Of a stretch of DNA of 27,231 nt, positions 10,006-17,039 are shown in pieces (positions within the stretch are counted from its first letter, which is position 1; each line of letters begins with the position of its first letter). Origin of the DNA: Prolixibacteraceae bacterium (GTDB taxonomy: Bacteria > Bacteroidota > Bacteroidia > Bacteroidales > Prolixibacteraceae); NCBI GenBank assembly GCA_017998095.1, contig JAGODU010000040.1:1-27231 (forward strand), given 5' to 3'. The translations under genes were made by a program, and so were the position numbers. Under the pieces are notes generated by a model, which was not told the DNA's origin, searched no databases, and saw only the letters and a list, made by a program, of their open reading frames with translations.

Positions 10006-10013
10006 CAAAAATA
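10006..10013 (-). promoter_or_regulatory. pyk: possible -7 promoter element for pyk
   Basis: On the minus strand the octamer TATTTTTG matches the Bacteroidota -7 consensus TAnnTTTG, 24-31 bp upstream of the pyk ATG. No convincing -33 TTTG lies at the expected distance, so the call rests on one box in AT-rich DNA. Confidence 0.3.
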
Positions 10014-10121
10014 GCCGTTTGATTATACTTTGGTGAAATTTGTCCAAATAAAGTTATTAAATAACACTATATTTAAACTCTATAGTCAGATAATTGTTAA
10101 ACATAGAGAAAAAAAATTTAT

Positions 10122-10526
10122 ATGGAAGAATTAACATTAACAACTCCTGCTTTGCTTTTTTCTGCTGTTTCATTGATATTGCTGGCATACACAAACAGAT
10201 TTCTGACTTATACACAAGTGATAAGAAATTTGTATGATAAGTTTAAAGAAAACCCTGACAATGTATTGATGGCTCAGATAAATAACCTTAGAAAAAGATT
10301 ATATCTGACACGGACTATGCAGATTTTAGGTGTTTTAAGCCTATTCTTTTCAGTAATTTCAATGTTTCTTTTATATGTGAATTATGATGTTTCAGGGGCA
10401 TGGGTTTTTGGAATAAGTATTTTACTTATGATTTGCTCTTTGGCAATATCAGTATGGGAAATACAAATTTCTGTGAAAGCTCTTGACCTTCATCTTAATA
10501 AAATGGAAGAATACCTTAAAAAATAA
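10122..10526 (+). CDS. DUF2721 family small membrane protein
   Basis: The 134-aa protein has an N-terminal hydrophobic segment (about 8-25, TPALLFSAVSLILLAYTNRF), a basic cytosolic-looking loop (about 30-65) and two adjacent hydrophobic segments (about 66-88 and 92-113). A charged tail ends in KMEEYLKK. This pattern matches the DUF2721 family of small inner-membrane proteins, whose function is unknown. An A-rich stretch (AGAGAAAAAAAA-like) just before ATG 10122 is typical of Bacteroidota translation starts. The gene is divergent from pyk and its stop codon directly abuts the stop codon of the convergent DJ-1 gene. No partner gene is evident. Confidence 0.75.
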   Translation: MEELTLTTPALLFSAVSLILLAYTNRFLTYTQVIRNLYDKFKENPDNVLMAQINNLRKRLYLTRTMQILGVLSLFFSVISMFLLYVNYDVSGAWVFGISILLMICSLAISVWEIQISVKALDLHLNKMEEYLKK

Positions 10527-11078
10527 TTATTTTTCTACCTGCATTTGTTCTGCAAGTTTATCGGCATCTATTTTATTTTTAAGAATTGATACAATTTCAA
10601 GAGCAAATTTCATAGCAACACCGGGGCCTTTACCTGTAACTATTTTTCCATCTATTTCAATGGAATTACCTGTAGCATAAGCTCCGAAAAGTTCTTTTTC
10701 ATAACCGGGATAACAAGTGGCTTTTTTATCCTTCAGAATTCCGTTATGACCAAACACAAAAGGAGCTGCACAAATAGCGGTAAGATATTTATCATCATTA
10801 TAGAAATCGTGCAAAACAGCTTTAAGTCCTTCATGTTTATCAAGGTTTGCCGAGCCCGGCATACCACCCGGCAGAAATAAAAGGTCAGCATCTTTGCATA
10901 TTGATATATCAAATAAATAATCGGCAATGATGTTTATACCATGTGATCCGGAAACAGTTTTTTCGCCTGTAACAGATATAGTCTTAACTTCAAATCCGGC
11001 TCTGCGCCATACATCAAGAGGAGTTATTGCTTCTATCTCTTCAAACCCTGTTGCCAGAAATACTATTATCTTTTTCAT
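10527..11078 (-). CDS. DJ-1/PfpI family protein
   Basis: The 183-aa product carries the DJ-1/ThiJ fold markers: KKIIVFLATGFEEIEA with the conserved Glu14, LFLPGGMPG near residues 67-75, and the nucleophile elbow TAICAAP with Cys103. Glu14 plus Cys103 is the active-site pair of the DJ-1/YajL branch, whose members have been described as glyoxalase/deglycase-like or oxidative-stress proteins; the exact activity is debated. An in-frame ATG at 11105 would add nine residues but overlap the upstream gene by 22 bp. ATG 11078 leaves a 5-bp gap and puts the first beta strand at the very N-terminus as usual, so it is preferred. It is the last gene of the PAS-SpoIIE-lactonase-DJ-1 run. Confidence 0.88.
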   Translation of the reverse strand: MKKIIVFLATGFEEIEAITPLDVWRRAGFEVKTISVTGEKTVSGSHGINIIADYLFDISICKDADLLFLPGGMPGSANLDKHEGLKAVLHDFYNDDKYLTAICAAPFVFGHNGILKDKKATCYPGYEKELFGAYATGNSIEIDGKIVTGKGPGVAMKFALEIVSILKNKIDADKLAEQMQVEK

Positions 11079-11083
11079 TTTAT

Positions 11084-12214
11084 TTAATTTAAGAAAGTTA
11101 AACATACAGGAAGGGAAACATTGATTTTATTACCTGTGAATTTAAGTTTTCCGTTTTTTCTGTCTATTTTAAAAACAACAATTGAATTGTCATCCTGGTT
11201 TGCAACCAGTAAATATTTTCCAGATGGGTCAATGGTAAAATTCCTTGGCGTTTTTATATTTGAATTTTCCCATTCAACAAATTCAGGATTAAGAGATTCT
11301 GTTTTAAAAATTGCAATATTATCTGGTCCTCTATTTGAAGCATAAAGGAATTGTCCATCAGATGAATAGTGAATATCTGCACTTTTATTTTCGCCCTTGA
11401 AATCAACAGGTAGCGCAGTCACTGTGTTTAAATATTCTGAATAACACCCTTCCTGATCTTTCTTATATGTTGATATTGTTCCATTTAGTTCATTTATGAC
11501 TGACATAGTTTCATGCCTGATATTAAAAGCTATGTGCCTTGGTCCTGAACCCGGTTCAGCCTTTATTGTCTTATGAATTAATAATGAGTCTTTATCAATC
11601 AGGTAAACGTATATCTCATCAGTTCCAAGGTCACATGAATAAAAGTACTTTCCATTAGGATCAACTTTAGCACAATGAGCATGGGGTTCCTGTTGTCTTA
11701 GAGTATTCGGGCCACTGCCTGTATGCTGATGAGTTGCAAATTTTCCTGCCAGCTTTCCTTTGCCGTTGGTTGGTATTGCAGTTATATTCCCGCTTCCATA
11801 GTTTGCAACTACAACATTATCCGACTGCTGATAATAATCAATATAGCAGGGACCTGAACCTTCAGAGCTCATTTCTTCAATTTTTTTCAGATTGCCGGAA
11901 TTTCTATCTATTGAATAGCTAATCACCGTACCTTGTTTATCCCAGGATTCATTAACTGTCCACAATATCTTGTTGTCATCTGAAATACTTTGAAATGAAG
12001 GATTATTGCATTGTGCAACAAGTAAAGGCTGAGACATTTTACCCGAAAAACTATTGAAGTTTGATTTGTAAATTCCTTTGCTGTCTTTGGAAGTATATGT
12101 TCCAATATAAAAACAGGATTTAGTACAAGAACAAAAATTAAATGTTGTAATAACTATTAAAACTATTCCAATAAAAGGATTTTTGAATTTTGAAAAGTAA
12201 GATATTGATTTCAT
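11084..12214 (-). CDS. lactonase-family beta-propeller lipoprotein (PF10282-like)
   Basis: The 376-aa protein resembles the lactonase / 6-phosphogluconolactonase (YbhE) beta-propeller family. It has FYIGTYTS at the start of the propeller, repeated blades with NGTISTY-type strands, PHAHCAKVDPNGKYFYSCDLGTDE split near the centre, SGPRHIAFN, and late blades with LYASNRGPDNIAIF and TIDPSGKYLLVANQ. The N-terminus has a hydrophobic segment (about 14-27) followed by CSC (Cys28, Cys30), so it is probably an exported lipoprotein with Cys30 (Ser before it) the better lipidation site. Export argues against a role in the cytosolic pentose phosphate pathway, and the substrate is unknown. It begins 3 bp after the SpoIIE phosphatase gene, so the two are almost certainly co-transcribed. 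Confidence 0.85.
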   Translation of the reverse strand: MKSISYFSKFKNPFIGIVLIVITTFNFCSCTKSCFYIGTYTSKDSKGIYKSNFNSFSGKMSQPLLVAQCNNPSFQSISDDNKILWTVNESWDKQGTVISYSIDRNSGNLKKIEEMSSEGSGPCYIDYYQQSDNVVVANYGSGNITAIPTNGKGKLAGKFATHQHTGSGPNTLRQQEPHAHCAKVDPNGKYFYSCDLGTDEIYVYLIDKDSLLIHKTIKAEPGSGPRHIAFNIRHETMSVINELNGTISTYKKDQEGCYSEYLNTVTALPVDFKGENKSADIHYSSDGQFLYASNRGPDNIAIFKTESLNPEFVEWENSNIKTPRNFTIDPSGKYLLVANQDDNSIVVFKIDRKNGKLKFTGNKINVSLPVCLTFLN

Positions 12215-12217
12215 ATA

Positions 12218-13402
12218 TCAGATATATTCTACATTAACTTTCTTAAAAAACTTAAGTTCCAAAAGCTTTATGATTCTTTTAACAACTGTCTTTCGTATTT
12301 CAATTTCCACAGGCTGGTCCGGGTCCTGGTGAGCCCAGTTTATTCTTGTACCAACTATAAGATGTATGATATCGTGTTGAAGCAATCTTTTTACAATTTC
12401 TTCAGCAGGAGATCCAAATAGTCGAGTTTCACTGTTGTAATTTTCAAGTATTTCTTCAACCTTACCGATAGTAATAATTCCTTCTGTCACAAGATCAAAT
12501 CCATCAAGTTTGGAAATAGGGGGAAGAGTAGGGTCAGAGAAGTGCTGAACCATTTCAAGTTTAAGATTTAGTTCACGTGAGATAATTTCTGCAGTAGTAC
12601 CTCCGCATATTATTTTCATCCCCATGAACCCCTTTATCTTTTCAATAAAGCCAATATCCTTTACTTTATAAAATGGGGGACCGGTTATGAGCATCAGTTC
12701 CCGGGGTTCTCTGAAATATACAACCCCACAGCTTGTATCATCCTTTAAATCATACTTATCATTTGTCAGAGCTTTAGTTACTATTTTTTTAGACAATTGA
12801 GTTGCTGAAATATGAGGTTGATTTTCAATTTGTTTTAGTGCAAATTCAAGAACATTTTCTGTTCCCCAACCCATATTGAATTTGAAGTCATCAATGCCCG
12901 ATTGTGTTATCCCATCAGTGAAGAAAATCATCCTGTCTTCCTTCATTGCATAGTACTCCTGACAACGTAATATCTTTCCTTTGTTTTCTACTCCGCCTAC
13001 CGTTAGTTCGTATACATTTGAAGGTCTGAAGCGTTGATTTCCTCTGATAATAAGTATTGGTGGGTTATCGTAATTGATTGTTTTTACCAATCCGTTGCTT
13101 AAGATCTCTATTACAGTAAAAGTAGCATAGTTAGGTTTTTCTCCCGAAGGTGGAAGCACATCCATTATTATTCTGGCAGCTATTTCAGGGTTTGTATGAA
13201 AACTTGTATAGTTGAGGGCCATTGTTGCTGTCAGCGTAGCTAAAACACTGGCTTTTATTCCATGACCAACACCATCTGATAATACTAGTACAGTTCGACC
13301 ATCTTCTTTCATTTGCCGTGAAATAAAAACATCACCGCTTACTTCCTGTCCCTTAGGCCGTAATTGCTGAACATCTATTTCAGTATGATAAGATTGGGTC
13401 AT
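12218..13402 (-). CDS. SpoIIE-type PP2C serine phosphatase, hydrogenase-associated
   Basis: The 394-aa protein has an N-terminal PP2C/SpoIIE phosphatase domain (about 1-230). The metal-binding aspartates are all present: SGDVF (Asp24), LSDGVGHG (Asp43), FFTDGITQSG (Asp163) and KDDTS (Asp221/Asp222), so it should be active. Residues about 233-394 form a second domain I cannot name, with LITGPPFYK, MKIICGGTTAEI and VTEGIITIGK. SpoIIE/RsbU phosphatases dephosphorylate Ser/Thr on anti-anti-sigma factors in partner-switching systems. The gene lies 39 bp after the PAS-protein gene and is divergent from a hydrogenase operon encoding an RsbW-like kinase, the likely opposing activity. PP2C genes beside sensory-type [FeFe] hydrogenases are known in other anaerobes. 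The target protein is not visible in the window. Confidence 0.88.
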   Translation of the reverse strand: MTQSYHTEIDVQQLRPKGQEVSGDVFISRQMKEDGRTVLVLSDGVGHGIKASVLATLTATMALNYTSFHTNPEIAARIIMDVLPPSGEKPNYATFTVIEILSNGLVKTINYDNPPILIIRGNQRFRPSNVYELTVGGVENKGKILRCQEYYAMKEDRMIFFTDGITQSGIDDFKFNMGWGTENVLEFALKQIENQPHISATQLSKKIVTKALTNDKYDLKDDTSCGVVYFREPRELMLITGPPFYKVKDIGFIEKIKGFMGMKIICGGTTAEIISRELNLKLEMVQHFSDPTLPPISKLDGFDLVTEGIITIGKVEEILENYNSETRLFGSPAEEIVKRLLQHDIIHLIVGTRINWAHQDPDQPVEIEIRKTVVKRIIKLLELKFFKKVNVEYI

Positions 13403-13441
13403 ATTTTATCAGATGTGTTAATGTACCAGGTTGACTTAATA

Positions 13442-14368
13442 TTATTCATTTTCTTCGTGACTGTATTTCTGGGATTCAATGATTGAGTTGAGCAGTTCTT
13501 CAGTCTGAGCAGCATTCTCACCCAGGAGATATGCAATCTGCTGAACTGTTTTCATATTCTTGCGGTTAACCTGTCGTGCTCTTTCAATGATTTCTGCCCT
13601 TTCAAGCATAGGAGCAGAAAGGTCTCTTATCAAAGCACCGGCTATCTTATGCTTTTGTATCGTTGCTATTTCAATTGCCAGCAGCTTATTCTGGTATCTT
13701 ATATCTCTGTCGATACGGTTTTCCCCGGTTTCAAAAATAGAACGAAACATGTCGGAAATAACTCCCGGGACAAGCATTTCAAGTTCAGCACCCCTAAGTC
13801 CGGGTATGGTTTCATATAGTTCTTCGTTTTCACCGCCTATCAACCGTGCAAATCCCAGGTTACTATCTATGATTTTCATATCATCACTGACAATAACGAT
13901 GCCTGCCCTGATTTTCTGAAGCATAGTAGAAGAGATCAGCATCCCGGCTTCAGACCGCTTAAGTTTATCTTCCAGCTTTTTTCTTTTGGTAATATCGATT
14001 ATTGTGCAAACGATACCGCTTATCTCATCTTTGTCATTTCTTAATGCAGATTTATTTACAGTGATTTGGCCCTTATAGTTTTCAGAATATTTAAAGTCTG
14101 TTTCATAAAACTGATCAATACCTGTTTCAAGCAATTCTTTATCCTTGAGCGAAAAAATATCAGGTTGATTAAAAGGAGTAATTTCAGATGTCATCTTGCC
14201 GTATAAATCATCTTTTAATCTTCCTATAATACGTTCAAAAGCAGAATTGCATAATACAATTTTCGAATCAATATCCATGCAAAATACCGGTACAGGCAAA
14301 GAATCTATTATTTGAGGATAGTAAGAGTCAAAAAACGATAGCTTATTTTGGTCTTCAGGAATTTTCAT
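13442..14368 (-). CDS. tandem PAS-domain sensor protein without a kinase domain
   Basis: The 308-aa soluble protein has two PAS-like domains: the first at about 20-130 (IDSLPVPVFCMDIDSK to GIVCTIIDITKRKK) and the second at about 145-250 (IRAGIVIVSDDMKIIDSNL). A helical C-terminal part follows (about 255-308, ERARQVNRKNMKTVQQIAYLLGE). There is no HisKA, GHKL, GGDEF or helix-turn-helix output, so it probably signals by protein contact. It is the first gene of the minus-strand run and is followed by the SpoIIE phosphatase gene, which makes that phosphatase the most likely partner. In some clostridial hydrogenase clusters a PAS domain is fused to the sensory hydrogenase; here it is separate. The ligand (haem, flavin or none) cannot be told. 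Confidence 0.85.
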   Translation of the reverse strand: MKIPEDQNKLSFFDSYYPQIIDSLPVPVFCMDIDSKIVLCNSAFERIIGRLKDDLYGKMTSEITPFNQPDIFSLKDKELLETGIDQFYETDFKYSENYKGQITVNKSALRNDKDEISGIVCTIIDITKRKKLEDKLKRSEAGMLISSTMLQKIRAGIVIVSDDMKIIDSNLGFARLIGGENEELYETIPGLRGAELEMLVPGVISDMFRSIFETGENRIDRDIRYQNKLLAIEIATIQKHKIAGALIRDLSAPMLERAEIIERARQVNRKNMKTVQQIAYLLGENAAQTEELLNSIIESQKYSHEENE

Positions 14369-14582
14369 GATTTTCTGTTTATAAAACCATCTGAAAAATA
14401 ATCAAATGGGAGTTCATTATCAATATCCTTTTAAATTTTATTTTAATGCGTAATTTTAAATTGCTTATTATTAGAATCTATTCTCTGATTTTGCATATTT
14501 GTATTTAGTAAATATCAGAAAATATATTCAACCGGCATGTTCGTTATATTGATGAATTGTCTTTAAAACAAATTATATTAGG
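14369..14582. promoter_or_regulatory. divergent control region between PAS/SpoIIE genes and hydrogenase locus
   Basis: This 214-bp, very AT-rich gap separates the two divergent transcription units. It contains a perfect 6-1-6 inverted repeat, TATTTA-G-TAAATA at 14502-14514, and two copies of TTTTAAATT (14429-14437 and 14454-14462). I see no clean TAnnTTTG box on either strand and no Rex-like TTGTnA...TnACAA operator. Promoters for both units must lie here or very near, but I cannot place them. Confidence 0.5.
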
Positions 14583-14924
14583 ATGAAGATTGAAGAAGTA
14601 ATAAACTTACTTAATGGGAAACTAGTTACAACAGGAAATGTTAGTCAAATAGCAGAGACGGGTTTTTGCTCAGATCTTATGAGCGATGTTTTAACCCTTG
14701 ACACTGAAAAGATGTTGCTTATAACAGGAACAGCAAACCTGCAAACAATAAGGACTGCTGAAATGGGGGATATTCATTCTATATTACTGGTAAGAAACAA
14801 AAAAGCCACTAAAGAAATGATTCAACTGGCAGAAGAAGCCGGGATAATAATTATAGAAACTCCTTTTTCTTCCTTTAAATGTTGTGGGTTATTATATAAT
14901 TCAGGATTGAAACCTGTTTACTGA
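14583..14924 (+). CDS. DRTGG-domain protein, copy 1
   Basis: The 113-aa protein resembles the DRTGG domain, a small alpha/beta fold known from the region before the CBS/phosphotransacetylase parts of some enzymes and as stand-alone proteins in hydrogenase clusters. Recognisable pieces are VINLLNGKL at the start, the GFCSDLMSDVL core at about 27-37, and a C-terminal AEEAGIIIIETPFSSF. It is a clear paralogue of the protein encoded at 16707-17039 (shared G-x-x-SDL-x-SDV and an IT...NL..I stretch). Its function is unknown; ligand sensing or docking to the hydrogenase is a guess from context. It is the first gene of the hydrogenase locus and ends one base before the RsbW-like ATPase gene. Confidence 0.75.
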   Translation: MKIEEVINLLNGKLVTTGNVSQIAETGFCSDLMSDVLTLDTEKMLLITGTANLQTIRTAEMGDIHSILLVRNKKATKEMIQLAEEAGIIIIETPFSSFKCCGLLYNSGLKPVY

Positions 14925-14925
14925 T

Positions 14926-15354
14926 ATGATACAGCTGAGGTATGAAATAGAAGGTGGAAACTTTAACAGGGCGGGACATGCATCCAGTCAGGTTAAAAAA
15001 GTTCTTAAGCAGCTTAATACTGAGCAGCGTTTAATAAAAAAAATTGTTGTAGCTTTATATGAAGCTGAGGTTAATATAGTTGCTCATGCATATAGCGGGG
15101 AAATAGAAATTTATATTTATCCTGAAAAAATTGACATGATACTTAAAGATAAAGGTCCCGGAATACCGGATGTTGAAGCAGCAATGAAGGAAGGTTTTTC
15201 TACTGCATCCCAGCTTGTCAGGGAAATGGGATTTGGTGCCGGAATGGGCTTGTCGAATATTAAAAAGAATACTGATATATTTGAGATAGAAACAGTTGTT
15301 GGAGAAGGAACAACTTTAAAAATGACAAAATTTTTCAATGATGCAGAACAATGA
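14926..15354 (+). CDS. RsbW-like GHKL serine kinase / anti-sigma-type ATPase
   Basis: The 142-aa protein is a single GHKL (HATPase_c_2) domain without a phospho-accepting His domain. The N box is YEAEVNIVAHAY with Glu46 and Asn50, G1 is DKGPGIPD with Asp75, and G2 is GFGAGMGLSN near residues 102-111. All ATP-binding parts are present. Such proteins (RsbW, SpoIIAB) phosphorylate a Ser on a STAS partner and can bind sigma factors. No STAS or sigma factor gene is visible here, so its target is open; the neighbouring DRTGG proteins or the hydrogenase-like protein are possible. It overlaps the downstream iron-sulfur gene by 17 bp, indicating tight co-translation, and is the natural opponent of the divergent SpoIIE phosphatase. 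Confidence 0.87.
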   Translation: MIQLRYEIEGGNFNRAGHASSQVKKVLKQLNTEQRLIKKIVVALYEAEVNIVAHAYSGEIEIYIYPEKIDMILKDKGPGIPDVEAAMKEGFSTASQLVREMGFGAGMGLSNIKKNTDIFEIETVVGEGTTLKMTKFFNDAEQ

Positions 15355-16720
15355 AGCTTTTTATCATTCACTGGTGATAGATGATGAAAAATGCATCAGA
15401 TGCACCCACTGTGTTAAGGAGTGTCCTACCGAAGCAATAAGAATTATTGATGGCAAGGTAGTTATCAGGGAAGAAAGATGTGTCGATTGCGGTGAATGCA
15501 TGAGGGTATGCCCTCAAAAGGCAATTTATATCGAACATGATGATCTTGAATTGATTAAAGCATTTAAATACAGAGTAGTGCTTTTCCCTTCTGTTTTTAT
15601 AGGCCAATTTCCCGACAGAATATCTGAAAACAAGATTTATGCATCCTTGATAGAAATAGGTTTTACTCATGTCTATGAAGTTGAACAACCAATTGAAGTT
15701 CTTAAAAACCAGATAAGAAAGGAAATAAAAGCCAATCAAACAGGAATGCCTTTAATTTCATCTTTTTGTCCGGCAATTGTCAGGCTTATAAGAACACGTT
15801 ATCCTTCTCTGGCATCTAATATTCTCAGAGTAAAAACTCCTCATGATATGGTTGCTAACTATGTGCTGAAAACGTTTGAGGATAAAGGAATTGCAAAAGA
15901 TGAAGTAGGTATATTCTACGTAACACCTTGTGCTGCAAAGATTACAGCTGTAAAAAGTCCTCTTGGTGAAAAACAGTCAATTATAACCGGTGTTGTTAAT
16001 TCCAAGGTAATTTATAATAAGGTGATGAGTGTTGCCGATAAGATTATTCCGGTCGACAGTAGTGAAATGAGAAGGGAAATAACAAAGGAAGGAATTCAAT
16101 GGAGCCTTACTCACGGCGAAACATGGTGGCAGACTTCCAGAACTATTGCAGTTGATGGTATTCACAATACTATTAAAATTCTGGAAAGACTTGAAAATGA
16201 TGATATGCCTCAATATGACTACCTTGAGCTGCGAGCATGCGATAGAAGTTGTGCAGGAGGTGTACTGTTATCACAAAACAGATTTCTTACTGTTGAAAGA
16301 TTAAAAAGAAGAGCTAAAAAATATCCATCATCGGAAAAGAAATCGCAGTTTGAAGAGGAAACCGACTACAAATGGCTTGATTCAAAAATGAAGATTGAAG
16401 AGATTCAGCCCCGGCCTATGCTTCGCTATGGTAAAGACAGGAAAAGGGCAATTGAAAAAATGCAAAAAGCCAGAAGTATAATGTGCCATCTGCCGGGTAT
16501 AGATTGCAGTGCCTGTGGTGCGCCGACATGCATGGCTCTTGCTGAAGATATGGCAAACAATCAGGCGAAAATGTCAGATTGCATATTTATACAACAGCTT
16601 TGGCAAAAGAATGAAAAGGTTGATCCTGCCAAGGCATTTGAAAGAATGGAAAAGAAATGGGGTGTTGGAAGATTCGACCCCGATTGCACAAAGAAAGGAG
16701 CAAAAAATGAAGGTTTCTGA
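15338..16720 (+). CDS. sensory-type [FeFe]-hydrogenase-like iron-sulfur protein (HydS/HsfB-like)
   Basis: The 460-aa protein starts with two [4Fe-4S] ferredoxin motifs, CIRCTHCVKECP (residues 19-30) and CVDCGECMRVCP (48-59), followed by a hydrogenase large-subunit-type domain (about 75-315). The four expected H-cluster cysteines appear as Cys144 (SSFCPA), Cys198 (TPCAAK) and Cys301/Cys305 (ACDRSCAGG), and Lys201 is kept. The usual first Cys of the TSCCP motif is Phe143, and the Glu three residues after the Lys is Ala204; in catalytic enzymes these serve proton transfer. A C-terminal Fe-S domain with Cys390, Cys393, Cys398 and Cys415 resembles the CODH/RnfB-type module. This fits the putative sensory groups of [FeFe] hydrogenases found beside HydABC. 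ATG 15338 overlaps the ATPase gene; an in-frame ATG follows at 15341. Confidence 0.85.
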   Translation: MMQNNEAFYHSLVIDDEKCIRCTHCVKECPTEAIRIIDGKVVIREERCVDCGECMRVCPQKAIYIEHDDLELIKAFKYRVVLFPSVFIGQFPDRISENKIYASLIEIGFTHVYEVEQPIEVLKNQIRKEIKANQTGMPLISSFCPAIVRLIRTRYPSLASNILRVKTPHDMVANYVLKTFEDKGIAKDEVGIFYVTPCAAKITAVKSPLGEKQSIITGVVNSKVIYNKVMSVADKIIPVDSSEMRREITKEGIQWSLTHGETWWQTSRTIAVDGIHNTIKILERLENDDMPQYDYLELRACDRSCAGGVLLSQNRFLTVERLKRRAKKYPSSEKKSQFEEETDYKWLDSKMKIEEIQPRPMLRYGKDRKRAIEKMQKARSIMCHLPGIDCSACGAPTCMALAEDMANNQAKMSDCIFIQQLWQKNEKVDPAKAFERMEKKWGVGRFDPDCTKKGAKNEGF

Positions 16721-17039
16721 ATTAGTTGAAAAACTTGAACTTAAAGTTTATGCCGGTAGCGATAACCTGGATACGGAAATAACAGGTGGCTATGTGTCTG
16801 ATCTTCTCAGCGACGTTATGGGCTTTGCAAGAGAAGGAAATGTATGGATTACCCTGCAAAACCACTTAAATGTTATTGCTATTGCTTCTTTAAAAGATTT
16901 ATCATGTGTAATTCTTGTTAAGAATATTGTCCCGGGTGATGATGTTATAGAAAAAGCTAACGAAGAGGGAATACCACTGTTGGGTAGCAGCTCTAAAACA
17001 TTTGAGCTAGGCGGCGAAATATACCGACTTCTTTTATAA
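16707..17039 (+). CDS. DRTGG-domain protein, copy 2
   Basis: The 110-aa protein is a paralogue of the DRTGG protein at 14583-14924. Both share a VxxLxxKL-like start, a GGYVSDLLSDVMG core here at about 27-39, an ITLQNHLNVI stretch, and a C-terminal ANEEGIPLLGSSSKTFEL. ATG 16707 is supported by AAGGAG at 16695-16700, one of the few clear Shine-Dalgarno sequences in the window. The frame is open further upstream, but that stretch lies inside the hydrogenase-like gene. It overlaps that gene by 14 bp and its stop directly abuts the PHP gene start, so translational coupling on both sides is likely. The function is unknown; location suggests work with the HydS-like protein. Confidence 0.78.
   Translation: MKVSELVEKLELKVYAGSDNLDTEITGGYVSDLLSDVMGFAREGNVWITLQNHLNVIAIASLKDLSCVILVKNIVPGDDVIEKANEEGIPLLGSSSKTFELGGEIYRLLL

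Noticed and set aside
10053..10065. Inverted repeat GTTATT-A-AATAAC between pyk and DUF2721 as an operator
   Set aside because: It is short and AT-rich with no known matching regulator; chance occurrence is likely in this composition.
14369..14582. Rex-type redox operator in front of the hydrogenase locus
   Set aside because: No TTGTnA...TnACAA arrangement with proper spacing was found in this gap or in 17781-17892.
16509..16706. Longer N-terminus for the second DRTGG protein
   Set aside because: The in-frame extension lies wholly inside the hydrogenase-like gene in another frame, and ATG 16707 has a clear AAGGAG upstream.
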